In this document: positions 48,691 to 61,878 of the stretch, in pieces
How the letters are laid out: each line of letters opens with the position of its first letter
Numbering within the stretch: the stretch's first letter is position 1
DNA from: Agapanthus africanus
Lineage: Eukaryota; Streptophyta; Magnoliopsida; Asparagales; Amaryllidaceae
DNA length: 64,000 nucleotides
Direction: 5' to 3'
Assembly (NCBI GenBank): GCA_030015575.1
Contig: CM057338.1
Location: 777,493,864-777,557,863 of the forward strand
Notes under the pieces: generated by a model
Database searches by the model: none
What the model was told of the DNA's origin: nothing
The model's input: the letters and a program-made list of their open reading frames with translations, nothing else
Program-made: the position numbers and the translations under genes

Positions 48691-51482
48691 GCGACCATAT
48701 CACGCCTTAATCAAGATAATAATACGGATGTATTGACCGAACCCGCTTGTTATTCTAAGCTGGGGAACGTTGGTCCCGCTCCAACTTATAATTGTTATAA
48801 GACAGAGCAGGAAATTGGGGATTACCAGAATTCCCGTGCCGCCCAAACGAAGAGAATGGATGTTGATGCATCATCTTCGAGTGTGTTCATTACAGAGAAC
48901 TGTTTCTCAATATCCTTTACGTCCTGGGTATGTGATACCGGATCAGGATCCCAGATATGTAATCAGTTACATAGGGCTACAGAAAGGTAGAGAACTGAGA
49001 ACGGGTGATAAGTTTCATGAGGCAAAAAACGGGGCAAGTGTTGCAGCCAAGTCTGTTGGTCACTGTCACCCTGTATTCCAAATACATTGATTCTGAACGA
49101 ATGCTATTAGATACCGAACCTGATATACAAAATCATATCAGTCTCTTTATTACTAAAGAAATGATAAAATTTTGTATTGTTGGATAATGTTTTTGAACAT
49201 TTCCTATATCAAAAGTTGATCGGTTCAGGCACGTTATCTAAAAGCATTAATGTTCTAAATCAAACTACAGTTCTTTAGTATACTGAACACACAAAAGAGG
49301 AAGAGTTCAGAAATGAATGAATCCTTCTTGAGGCATTGTAGACTAGGTCATATCAATGCGACCCGACTAGCTGAAGTTACACCTAGATGCATATTTAAAT
49401 CAGTTTGAATTTACATCTTGTGAAACTTGCCAGTCATGTTACAAAGATATAATGACACCAGCTCTGTTTATTGGAAACAGAGAAAGAGTTAGTGAACTCT
49501 TGGGATGATACATGTTGATGTATGTCAGGTCCCCTGTCTACATATGCCAGGACTGGTTCTTTGTACTTCGTTACATTCTCTGATAATCTCTCAAGATTCA
49601 GACATATGTTCCTGTTGAAACACAAGTCTGAACCTTTTGAGATATTCACGGAATATAAGTTAGAAGTAGAGAACCAAAATACGGGTATAAGTATTATGTC
49701 CTTTGATGTATCGAGGAGGAGAATACTTGTGCATAGAATTCCTGGACTTTTCTAATGGAGAATGAGATTCTCTCTCAGCATTACTCCTCCGAATACACCA
49801 TTGCACGATGGTATATCAGGGCGGAGCATATACACCCTATTTGATATGGTGTGCTCTATGATGAGTACTACTGAGTTTCCTATTTTCCTTTTGGGAGTTA
49901 TGCACTTGAGAAGCTGCATACCTATTGAAAAGGGTTCGAATCAAATCAGTGCCTACCACTTCATATGTGATATGGAATGGGAAGAGCCCATATCTTAAGT
50001 TAGTTAAGATTTAGGGTTGTCTGGCCTATGTCTAAAAGCAAAATCCGAACAAGCTCGAGGCAAGGTCAGTTATGTAGAACTGGAAAGGTTCCAGCTATGC
50101 AAACTACAGTAGATGATTTGGTACAACCAAAGGATTCAGTAGAAACCAACGAACCTCAGCCTCTCCGCCGATCTAGTAAGGTTCCTCACCCACCTGAGAG
50201 ATACTTCGGTTTCTCTATGACAGTGGGAGCGAGGATTGCATCATGAAATGATGACCCAACTAGTTTCGAGCTGGCCATCAGGAGTGAGACTCTGTAAGAA
50301 TGGCTGGATGCTTAGCGATCTGAGATGGAATCCTTATACACCAACAAAGTATGGACTTTAGTTGCTATATCTGAAGGGTTAAATCCCCATCAGGAGCAAG
50401 TATATCTTGAGAAGATTACTTGGTGTAGATGGAAAAGTTGAGACTTTCAAAGCTAGACTTGTTAAAGGTTTTCGTCATCGACCAGGCGTGGATAATGATG
50501 AAACCTTTTCCAGTGGCTATGCTTAAGTCCATCCGAATCCTACTTGCCACGGCTACAGACCATGACTACGATATCTGGTGGTTGGGTGTCATGACTGCTT
50601 TTCTAAATGATGTTTTATAAGAGAGCGTCTATAAGTACACAGCCAGAGGGCTTCGTAGACAGTGGGAGCAGCGGAAACGTGTGCAAGATGCTTTATAGGA
50701 TAAAGCAGGCATCGCGGAGTTGGAACGTCTGTTTTGATGAAGTAGTCAAAGAGTTTGACATCATCAAAATGGTAGATGAACCTTGTATAAACAAAAAGAT
50801 AGTAGCGAGTATTGTGACGATCCTCGTAGAGTACGTGGATGACATACTCTTGATAGGGAAGGAGTTTCCTATGCTACGCTCGGTCAATCTCCGTTTATCA
50901 CAAGGATTCTCCATATAGGATCAAACTGATACCTCCTAAATCCTGAGTTATCATCTATGAGATAGATGTAATTGGATGCAAGGAATTTCACTAGTAGTAG
51001 TAAGATGGTATCAATCGATCCTGAGGAGAATCACTGGAAGGGTTCCAGAGTGATAAGGACGACTGAATGTCAGTCGCAGGCATTGTCTTTACCCGAAGTA
51101 AAGGGACAGTATGTTGGAAGAGTTCCAAGCTAGATACCGTGGCATACTAGACGATAAAGGCTGGATACATCGCTACTTAAGATGCTACCAAAAAGGCAGT
51201 CTGGGTGTATATTAGTTCATGAGATGAACTTCGTTCCTCCCATTGTGTGACAATGGAGTTGTGGCTTATGCTAAGGAACACCCGTCCCATCAGTGATCCA
51301 GACATATTCTAAGGCAGTATCACCTGATCATGGAGATGGTTGATCTCCAGTGTGATCGAGGTTAGGAGAACAGACTCAGAGGACAACACGGCGGATCCAC
51401 TCACAAAGGCCTTTTCCCAAAGAGAGACTTTTATGGGATGATTGAGTATGAGATACTACAACCACTGCTATCAGATGGCCTT

Positions 51483-51498
51483 AGTGCAAGTGGGAGAT
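51483..51498 (+). other. Polypurine tract of element D
   Basis: AGTGCAAGTGGGAGAT directly before the 3' LTR. Confidence 0.9.
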
Positions 51499-53698
51499 TG
51501 TTAGTTATATGTATGCCCTAGAGGCCATTACTATACATAGGATGTGTATTGTAGTGGATGCTTGGACATATATAGGGAGGACTTTCTTGCTCGACATGAT
51601 AGTATGCTATCTGGTTACTCTTTACCTTAACGTGTATACTGATTGTCTCTCTGTTACATGTTGGTAAAGCCCTTAGGATCAGTACTTGACTACCTGGACT
51701 ATGATGCGGATCATACTAGTGGGGACATGGTAGTCCATAAGTACATCCTTCAAAGTCCCTAGTCGTGGGTGTATCGAAACGGGGCATCGATATACCAGTG
51801 TAGACTAGCGTATACCTTCTCGACCCATACAGATGGGCGATGGATGATCCCATATCCATTGGTGTTTGACATCAGAGATGATATACGGGTGCTCAGTGAA
51901 GACTGCGTACACTGGACGGACTCGCCGAGAACTCCCAGATGGTATTATACCTTACGTCAGATGGCAGTTCTTTGGTGACACTGGTACAGAGTAGTCTGTT
52001 GACCCGAGATCGTCATAGAGTCTTGTGTGGTTCCCACTGTGCTTTGATTTCCACCTTACCACGTCCAACAGGGCGTGCAAAACGGTGGCTTTTGGGTACA
52101 GTCCCGAATCACATGGAGGCAATGAGCGATAGGAGGGGATTCGTCTCTCCCGGTATAGGGAGTTGATGTTGCGCTGTGTTCGATTGCCTATAACCGGAAA
52201 TCCCTGGCCAGGGTTGCTGAGATTTACTGGTAAGTGTTACCAGTAGTTTCTCGAACTGTTATAGACCTCATATCGACACGACTTATCGAGCTATTGGGGT
52301 CTGACGTTTACCACCCCTAGGCGAGATATGCGACATATCAGACGACGAGACCGGACTGTACGGTAAGTGTTACTAGTTGGATTCACAGGAGTGTGAGCGG
52401 GCTTGCTCGTCGATCTTCTGATCGCTCAATACCCGGGTGGCCGTTACGTTTAGCAGACCGCTTACGGCTTGTGGGTGCTTGATATGATCATCATCTGCTG
52501 CCGGCGTATTGACGAGTCTTTAGAGTCCTACACAGAGGTTTCCTGGCTCAAGCGATACGAAATAGGAGCGCATATGAGATATGTGCGGGACCGAGAATAA
52601 TGCGTGTATATGATACGTATTCTATTCTCGCGATGAATGTGTCGAATGGTTGTATGCGATATAACCTAGTTATCGAATCAAGGATTGATTCGATAAGCCG
52701 ATACATTGGATATTAGTCGGTCATATGCGATATGACCGGATCGTTAAATCAAGTGTTGATTTAATGATTTAATGTATAATTATATATTTGATATATTACT
52801 TTGCATTAACTAATATTTGTTCACTTTAAATGGATTTTCTCACTTGATGTGCGCATTGTATATGTGATATAGTTTTGTGCACTTGTATGTATCATGTTTG
52901 ATGATACATGTTTACTTGAATTTGCGTAAAGATTAAACCATGGTTATTTAAATGGTTAGGGTTTTAATTTCCATATCTATTTATTTATTTATTTATTATG
53001 GAAATGATAATGAGAAAAATGGTGGCTTTCTTTGTTTGTTCATGAAGCTTCATGAAGCTTTGACTAAAGTGACCATTTTGTCTCATCCTTAACTCTAACC
53101 ATTTCACTTAACCATAGTTCTCTCTCTACACTTAACCATGGTTATAGTTATGATAAGAATAATCCTTTTTCTATTTTTCTAATTATTCTTATGATAATTA
53201 TCTTCTTCTTCTTCTTCTTCAAGAAGAAAAAGCTTGATAGCTTCAATGGTGATTTGAGAAAAAGAGTGAGAAATCCAATTCTAAAGTGAACCCACTTCCT
53301 ATTTCTTCATCCACTACCTCTTGCCAAGTAGTATAGGGTGTTTTCTTCATAAGTTTCATGACTTGGTGAAGTGGGAGCTTGATCTTGTGATGCCTCGACG
53401 TAGATCATCTTCGGCATCGTAGTCGATGACCTTGCCCCCCATTTCTCCGATGAAACCGACGCAAGAGCCCGGGATTCTATTTGGACAGCGAGGAGACTTC
53501 ATCATGGAGCTATGGAGGTGGAGGACCGTATCTACAAAGGTTGTATTTCCGTTCTTTTAGTTAAGTTGTTAACTAGTTTCTTTTTCGCCTAAAATTCTAG
53601 TTAACGATCCGTATTAGGGTTTCTCGGCACATGTAAAATTTGAAATTGGCATGGTTGATGCCTTGTGAGACCTCCTTAGAGTGCCTAGGAACCCTACA
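51499..53698 (+). repeat. 3' LTR of element D (2200 bp)
   Basis: It starts TGTTAGTTATATG and ends GGAACCCTACA, followed by the CTTTT duplication and then eight bases of G3 (GATGCATG) before element E. It is the best uninterrupted LTR of the C/D/E subfamily for reference. Confidence 0.94.
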
Positions 53699-53711
53699 CT
53701 TTTGATGCATG
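53699..53711 (+). other. Thirteen-base sliver of G3 between elements D and E
   Basis: CTTTT is the right duplication of D. GATGCATG continues the G3 protease lead-in (after TGTLPVCSF the next residues read D-A, as in Tekay relatives), and GCATG (53707-53711) is the likely left duplication of E. It shows that D and E hit the same short stretch. Confidence 0.8.
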
Positions 53712-55926
53712 TGTAGGGTTCCTAGGCACACTAGTGAGGTCTCACAAGGCATCAACCATGCCAATTTTAAATTTTCTAGGTGCCGAGAGACCCGACTACG
53801 GATTGTTGGCTAGATTTCTAGGCGAAAAGATAACTAGTTAACAATTAACTAAGGGAATACGGAAATACAACCTTTGTAGATCCGTTTGTCCACCTCCATA
53901 GCTCCGCAACGAAGTGCCTTCACTGTCCAAGTGAACTCCCGGGCTCTAGCGTCGGCTTCGTCGAAGAATAAGCGAGCTAGGTCGTCGATTTCCATGCCGA
54001 AGATGATCTACGTCGAGGCATCGCAAGATCAAGCTCTCACTTCACCAAGTCATGAAACTTGTGAAGAAAACACACTCTACTACTTGGCAAGAGGTAGAGG
54101 ATGAAGAAATAGGAAGTGGGTAGACTTTAGAATTGGATTTCTCACTCATTTGCATCAATCACCATTGATGACCTCAAGCTTCTTCAAAGAAGAAGATGAA
54201 GAAGAAGATGAAAGAGTTATGATAAGAATAAATTAAAATGAAAAGAATAATCCATTCTTATCATAAGTGAACCATGGTTAGTTGTAGAGAGTGAACTAGG
54301 GTTAGTGAAGTGGATAGGGTTAAGCATGAGACAAAAAGGGTGACTTTGGTCAAAGCTTCAAGAAGCTTTTGCTAGAAAACAAATTAAGCCACCATTTTCT
54401 CTTAATGCTTATCAATTTCCAAAAATAATAAATAAATGAATAAATGAATAAGGAAATAGTAAACCCTAACCATTTCATTAACCAAGGTTTGATACTTTAC
54501 ACTTAACCAAAAAGTATGTATCATTAAACATGATACAATCAAGTGCGCAAAATCATATCGCATATGGAATGCGCACACCCGAGCGAGAAAATCCATTTAA
54601 AGTGAACCGATACTAGTTAATGCAAAGTAATATATCAAATATATAATTATGCATTAAATCATTAAATCAACACTTGATTTAACGATCCGGTCATATCGCA
54701 TATAACCGACCAGTATCATTAGTAACAACTTATCGAATCAACACTTGATCCAATAACCCGGCTATATCGGATATAACCGATCAATGTCACATCGCGAGAA
54801 TCGAATACAGTATCACATACTGGTATTATTCTCGGTCCCGCACATATCTCATACGCGCTCCTATTTCGTTTCGCTTGAGCCAGGAAACCTCTGTGTAGGA
54901 CTCTAAAGACTCGTCAATACGCCGGCAGCAGATGATGATCATATCAAACATCCACAAGCCGCAAGCGGTGTGCTAAACGTAACGGCCACCCGGGTATTGA
55001 GCGATCTGAAGATCGACGAGCAAGCCCGCTCACACTCTAGTGAATCCAACCAGTAACACTACCGTACAGTCCGGTCTGATCGTCTGATATGTCGCATATC
55101 TCGCCTAGGGGTGGTAAACGTCAGACCCCAATAGCTCGATAAGTCGTGTCGATATGAGGTCTATAACAATTTGAGAAACTACTGGTAACACTTACCAGTA
55201 AATCTCAGCAACCCTGGCCAGGGATTTCCTGTTATAGCCAATCGAACACAGCGCAACATCAACTCCCTATACCGGGAGAGACGAATCCCCTCCTATCGCT
55301 CATTGCCTCCATGTGACTCGGGACTGTACCCAAAAACCACCGTTTTGAACGCCCTCTTGGACGTGGTAAGATGGAAATCAAAGCACAGTGGGAACCACAC
55401 AAGACTCTATGACGATCTCGGGTCAACAGACTACTCTGTACCAGTGTCACCAGAGAACTTCCATCTGACGTGAGGTATAATACCATCTCGGAGTTCTCGG
55501 CGATTCCGTCCAGTGTACCCAGTCTCCACTGAGCACCCGTATATCATCTCTGATGTCAAACACCAATGGATATGGGATCATCCATCGCCCATCTGTATGG
55601 GTCGAGAAGGTACACGCTAGTCTACTCTGGTGTATCGATGCCCCGTCTCGATACACCCACGACTAGGGACTTTGAAGGATGTACTTATGGACTACCATGT
55701 CCCCACTAGTATGATCCGCATCATAGTCCAGGTAGTCAAGCACACATCCTAAGGGCTTTACCAACATGTAACAGAGAGACAATCAGTATACACGTTAAGG
55801 TAAAGTTCAACCAGATAGCATACTATCATGTCGAGCAAGAAAGTCCTCCCTATATATGTCCCAGCATCCACTACAATATACATCCTATGTACAGTAATGG
55901 CCTCTAGGGCATACATATAACTAACA
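53712..55926 (-). repeat. 3' LTR of element E (2215 bp)
   Basis: Plus-strand ends are TGTAGGGTTCCTAGGCACAC and CATACATATAACTAACA. The hairpin array is at about 54658-54780. Confidence 0.93.
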
Positions 55927-55942
55927 ATCTCCCACTTGCACT
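55927..55942 (-). other. Polypurine tract of element E
   Basis: ATCTCCCACTTGCACT next to the LTR, reverse complement of the family tract. Confidence 0.88.
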
Positions 55943-58734
55943 AGGGCCATCTGATAGCAGTGGTTGCAGTATCTCATACTCAACCATCCCATAAAAGTCT
56001 CTCTCTGGGAACAGGCCTTTATGAGTGGATCCGCTGTGTTGTCCTCTGAGTCTACTTTCCTAACCTCGATCTCCCTGGAGATCAACCATCTCCATGATCA
56101 AGTGATACTGCCTTAGAATATGTCTGGATCACTGATGGGACGGACGTTCCTTGGCATAAGCCACAACTCCATTGTCTCACAATGGTTGGAACGTAGTTCA
56201 TCTCATGAACCAATATACACCCAGACTGCCTCTTTGGTAGCATCTTAAGTAGCGATGTATCTAGCCTTTATCGTCTAGTATGTCACGGTATCTAGATTGG
56301 AACTTTTCCACCATACCGTCCCTTTACTGAGGGTAAAGACAATGCCTGTGACTGACAATCAGTCGTCTTTATCACCCTGGAACACTTCCAGTGATTCTCC
56401 CCAGGATCGATTGATACCATCTCACTACAACTAGTGAGAATCCTAACATCCAATTAAATCTATCTCATAGATCCAAAACTCAGGATTTAGGAGGTATCAG
56501 TTTAGTCCTATATGGAGAATCATAATGATAAGCGGAGATTGATCGAGCGTAGCATAGGAAACTCCTTCCCTATCAAGAGTATGTCATCCACGTACTCTAC
56601 GAGAATCGTCACAATACTCCCTACTACCTTTTTGTTTATACAAGGTTCATCTACCATTTTGATGATGTCAACTTCTTTGACTAATCCATCAAAACAGATG
56701 TTCCAACTCCGCGATGCCTACTTTATCCTATAAAGCATCTTGCACACGTTTCCGCTGCTCCCACTGTCTACGAAGCCCTCTGGCTGTGTACTTATAGACG
56801 CACTCTTCTAAAACATCATTTAGAAAAGCAGTCATGACACCCATCCACCAGATATCGCAGTCATGGTAAGTAGCCATGGCAAGTAGGATCTGGATGGACT
56901 TAAGCATAGTCACTTGAAAAGGTTTCATCATGATCCACACCTGGTCAATGATGCAAACCCTTAACAAGTCTAGCTTTGAAAGTCTCAACTTTTCCATGTA
57001 CACCAAGTAATCTTCTCAAGATATACTTGCTCCTGATGGGGATTTAACCCTTCAGATATAGCAACCAAAGTCCATACTTTGTTGGTGTATAAGGATTCCA
57101 TCTCAGATCACTAAGCATCCAGCCATTCTTACAGAGTCCCACTCTTGATGGCCAGGTCGAAACTAGTTGGGTCATCATCTCATGATGCAATCCTCGCTCC
57201 CACTGTCATAGAGAAACCAAAGTATCTCTCAGGTGGGTGAGGAACCCTACTAGATCGGCGGAGAGGCTGAGGTTCGTTGGTAACTATTGAATCCTTTGGT
57301 TCTTTCAAATCATCAGCTGCAGTTTGTATAGCTGGAACCTTTCCAGTTCTACATTACAGATTTTGCCTTGAGCTTGTCCGGATTTTGCTTTTAGACAAAG
57401 GCCGGACAACCCCAAATCTTAACTAACTTAAGATATGGGCTATTTCCTTTCCATATCACATATGGAGTGGTAGGCAACTGATTTGATTGGAACCCCATTC
57501 AATAGGTATGCAACTTCATAAGTGCATAACCCCCAATAGGAAACAGGTGACTCAGTAGTACTCATCATAGAGCACACCTTATCATATAGGGTGTGATTGC
57601 TCCGCCCTGATATACCATCGTGCTATGGTGTATACAGAGGAGTAATGCTGAGAGAGAATCTCATTCTCCTTTAGAATAGTCCAGGAATTCCGTGCTCAAG
57701 TATTCTCCTCCTTGATCACATCAAAAGACATAATACTTATACCCGTATTTTGGATCTCTACTTCTCACTTATATTCTGTGAATATCTCAAAAGGTTCGGA
57801 CTTGTGTTTCAACAGGAACATAGGTCTGAATCTCGAAAGATCATCAGAGAATGTAATGAAGTACAAAGAACCGGTCCTGGCATGTGTAGACAGGGGACCT
57901 AACATACATCAACATGTATCATCCCAAGAGTTCACTAACTCTTTCTCTGTTACCAATAAACAGAGCTGTGGTCATCTTATCTTTGTGACATGACTGGCGA
58001 GTTTCACAAGATGTAAATTCAAACTTATTTAAATATGCATCTACATGTAACTTCAGCTAGTCGGGTCGCATTGATATGACCTAGTCTACAATGCCTCAAG
58101 AAGGATTCGTTCATTTCTGAACTCTTCCTCTTGTGTGTGTTCCGTATACTAAGAACTGTAGTTTGATTTAGAACATCAACGCTTTTAGATAACGTGCCTG
58201 AACCGATCAACTTTTGATATAGGAAATGTTCAAAACATTATCCAACAATACAAAATTTTACCGTTTCTTTACTAATAAAGAGACAGATATGATTTTGTAT
58301 ATCAGGTTCGGTATCTAATAACATTCGTTCAGAATCAATGTATTGTAATACAGGGTGACAGTGACCAACAGACTTGGCTGCAACACTTGCCCCGTTTTCT
58401 GCCTCATGAAACTTATCACCCGTTCTCAGTTCTCTACCTTTCTGTAGCCCTATGTAACAGATTACATATCTGGGATCCTGATCTGGTATCACATACCCTG
58501 GACGTAGAGGATACAGAGAAACAGTTCTTTATAACGAACACACCCGAAGATGATGCATCAGCATGCACTCTCTTCGTTTGGGCGGCACGGGAAATCTGGT
58601 ATTCCCCAATTTCCTGCTCTGTCTTATAACTATTATAAGTTGGAGCGGGACCAACGTTCCCCAGCTCAGTATAACAAGCGGGTTCGGTCAATATTCCGTA
58701 TTATTATCTTGATTAAGGCGTGATAGGGTCGCTA

Positions 58735-61700
58735 CCTGGAGAGAGAGAGAAGAAAACACTCAGCGTGCGCTCTGTCAAGAATAGATTGGTTATTATTTTA
58801 TCTAATCAGGATGGCTCCCACTGTTTTTTATCAAATCTTCCTTCAAACCCTAAAAGGAAAGACTAGCCAGGATTAATTACACACTACAAGTTCGCCAATC
58901 TTTCAGCCAGGCCAGTGTCGGTACTTTGAGGGAGGTCCCCCGTGCTTTCGCACGAACCTAATTAATGTAAACCTCGTTTTCCCAGAGGCGTAACCCCGTT
59001 GACACCTTTCTAGACACCTACTTGATCGGCTAATTGTAATGTATAAAACTCTCCCAGGAGTAACTCTTACTCGCAGCGGGTATCGGGATCCAACTATCTC
59101 ATAGAAGGTATGCAATCTCATTGCAAATTTCAACACTTGAAATTCCCGATAATATTTTGCCCCGAACGATCTGTGACCTTGACAAGGTCAACAAACCATA
59201 GACCGCAAGTCAAGTTCTACCCGTCATTTCTTGATTGAATCAAACCCACCCGCACGACCCTTGACAAGGTCAACAAGGCCGCACGACTACCCTAACCCAA
59301 TCTGCATCATATGCATAAGCAGATAAATACTGGTTAGCTACCGCACACTGCGCCTTGACAAGGTCAACAAACGCAGCACGAATACTAAACAGGATTTATC
59401 TGAAATGACAGAGGGCTACGACAGGTTTTTCTGAAAACCTATTGCGTAATGAACTTGATATCGTTGTAGGATCGAATGAATTTTGAAATGGAGTGTTTTT
59501 GAGGCTTTTCTAGTTTTGCTAAAGGAGTCACTCCCGGTGAAGGGATCATCGGTCCTTTCCTCGTCGAATGAGGTGCGGGATATATCATATATATCACTGT
59601 GCAAAGCAAAAACACTTAAAAGCAATCAAAAGACAAACCGAGTGTGTAGCATCTGCCAGTTATTGCTAAAGGAGTCACTCCCGGTGAAGGGATCTCGGTC
59701 CTTTCCTCATCGAATAAGGTGCAGGATATATCACATATACCGCTGTGCAAAGCAAGAACTGTAGCTACCTGTTTTATTTTGAAATTCGATTCTACAACAT
59801 CTTAGGTTTCTTTTTACTTCATTAATCACATTAATGAAGTCCCATCATTTAAATACCTAAACATCACAGATAAATACGACGTACACTTATGCCATCCGCA
59901 TTCGCCTCGATGTCCCCTCGTGCACCGTTAGGTTAGTTAACTAACGACAGAGCGGGGCAGGGCTAGCGCGGGTGTAAAACATAAGTAACGTCTATATAAT
60001 ATATCATATATATTATATACTGTATCTATCACAGAACATCACGTGATCACATCACAGATATCGCAGCAGAAGAATCATATGAAATATTGGATATACTAGG
60101 ACGTCCGTGTTTTCAATACGAGCCAGTATAAAACACGGATTCCACGGTCGTGATGAATAGCCAAACCCACACCCCTAGACCCCTACGAGAGCGGCAAGCA
60201 ACCCTACCAATTCTGGAGTTAGGAGGCCCGGACTCGACTCCTCGAGTTGGTCTCCCACTGGACTCTAGAACCCGGTTACTTGTGCCCTCCTCCTTGGGTC
60301 TGTCCTAGTGCGGAAAAGTAAATAATATACAAACGGTGACAACTTCCGCAACCTGGAAGCGCCCCAATAAAAGAATATTACATACAAGTTTTTACATGAA
60401 TGAAAATGAAAAACACTCATCTCACATAAAAAACCCCGGCTATTCAAACACGACGATCCAATATAACATATCCAGCAACACATAACATCACATGTCATCA
60501 ACGTAAGTAAATATGCGCATCCCAATTGTTGTTGACATATAGCAACGAAACCGGTGATATCACATATTACACTTACGGTCACAGAAAAGAAAGTGTAAAA
60601 CTACAACAGTTGGAATTCGCAACCTCCATAGACATCGCATGCCTAATCAAATGAAATACTTAGACATCACATGCCTAACAATTATAAACCCCGCATTTTA
60701 GTCTCATTATCGAAAACACTTTTCAATATCAAGTCGGGCAATTCAACAAGATTCCCGACATCCTGATCGAATGCTCATCGCAAACTTCAGTAGACGGCCG
60801 CACCCCCGTTACCGTCGACGAAGTGAACTAAGGCGGAACACCGCTACCGCGAGCACCCGAACGGATGCTTTCGGCGACGGGGTTCTCCTACAGTCACTTG
60901 GTCGGGGCTATGGGGTGAGGCTGTCTATTAAGTTTACCCGGCGAGTATCCGCGTACGCTACGTGATTGCGACGGACTTTTGATCACATCAAAATTCCGTG
61001 GCAACCGATCAATTGAGACTAAACTGCTATGTTTATATCATTCATTTAGTTATCACATAACTACTTATGAATTCCAATTATTGTATCCCATTCCGGATAA
61101 ATAGAAAATGTCAAACTTTCCGATCGAACAATCGAACACCCAACTTTTCCCGATACAGATCAACACATGAAACAAGTCTAGCAACATTCAGTTCGTGCCT
61201 TAGTACCAACGGTCCAGCCGTAGAAGGGTCAAGCCAACGCCTCACATGTGGCACGCCGTACTGCCCCAAACCCGAAGGTTCAAAGGGCAGTTCAAGACGG
61301 TCACATAATCGAGTTAAGGTTTGTTGTCTTCTAGAGGGACCATCGCGTTACTTGCACTACTTAGAACGTCGTTAAACTACGGAAAAATCCAACACTTGGA
61401 AATTTCCCGACAGGGGAAAAATTGGGTATTTATATCCGGTCGAACTTTTTAACATATTGTAAAATATCCGGAAAGCCACATAGACGAAACTTGATAAGCC
61501 GATCGAACCCTTTATTCCCAATGCAACCCCAGAACACTCAACTCTGGAATAAATTTTAAAAATTCCCAGAAAACTCAGAAGAATTTATCAGGAATTACTG
61601 TGCAAAAATATAGGGCTGACGTCATCAGAGAGCCGCGGAACCGCCGCAGAAGCTAGGCTTCTGCCGCGGTTCCGCCGCACTAATCACTGTTCACCAGAAA

Positions 61701-61865
61701 CATTTTTCACCGTAATTCTTGTTTTTCTATGCTGAATTTTTTAGCAATTTTTAATTCACAAAAATCCAGATATTTCAAAAATGTCCAGAGAGCATTCTCG
61801 GGTGTGGGTTTCGGGTTCGTTCGGGTTTCAAAATCCGTCTAGACTTCGCCTAAGGCTCTAGCTAG
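58735..61865 (-). other. Long untranslated leader of element E
   Basis: It aligns with the leaders of B-D. It carries the GAAA-loop hairpin (58941-58954), the triple hairpins, the 90-bp direct repeat (about 59520-59610 and 59660-59755) and the GC-rich hairpin (61632-61678, inner arms GCAGAAGC/GCTTCTGC around TAG). No coding sequence is supported. Confidence 0.7.
59177..59371 (-). other. Triple-hairpin leader motif of element E
   Basis: Sites 59353-59371 (1), 59259-59277 (2) and 59177-59195 (3) all read TTGACCTTGTCAAGG in sense: stem TTGAC/GTCAA, loop CTT. Site 1 has the perfect outer stem CTGCG/CGCAG, where B has CTGTG/CACAG and A has CTATG/CATAG. Confidence 0.77.
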
Positions 61866-61877
61866 GCTCTGATACCA
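61866..61877 (-). other. Primer binding site of element E
   Basis: GCTCTGATACCA beside the 5' LTR: initiator tRNA-Met primer. Confidence 0.92.
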
Positions 61878-61878
61878 C

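Larger units (their letters stand above)
32938..53698 (+). mobile_element. Element D: gag-less Angela-family copia element, split by element C
   Basis: The 5' LTR is in two pieces (32938-33180 and 43591-45541) around element C. Then come the primer site, a leader to about 48690, a decayed pol (about 48700-51480), a polypurine tract and the 3' LTR 51499-53698. CTTTT flanks both ends (32933-32937, 53699-53703). Remnants of the protease (around 48930), integrase (49520-49900) and RT (50410-50920) align with A. There is no recognisable gag, and pol has many breaks. I count about 35 LTR differences in 2.2 kb (1.6%), about 0.6 million years at 1.3e-8. Without C it is about 10.4 kb. Confidence 0.92.

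Noticed and set aside
51769-52166. Two overlapping frames of 69 and 75 codons in the C/D/E LTRs, present in most copies
   Set aside because: They persist because the LTRs are near-identical. In the more distant B LTR the longer frame is clearly shorter and the other is not maintained, so there is no sign of constraint.
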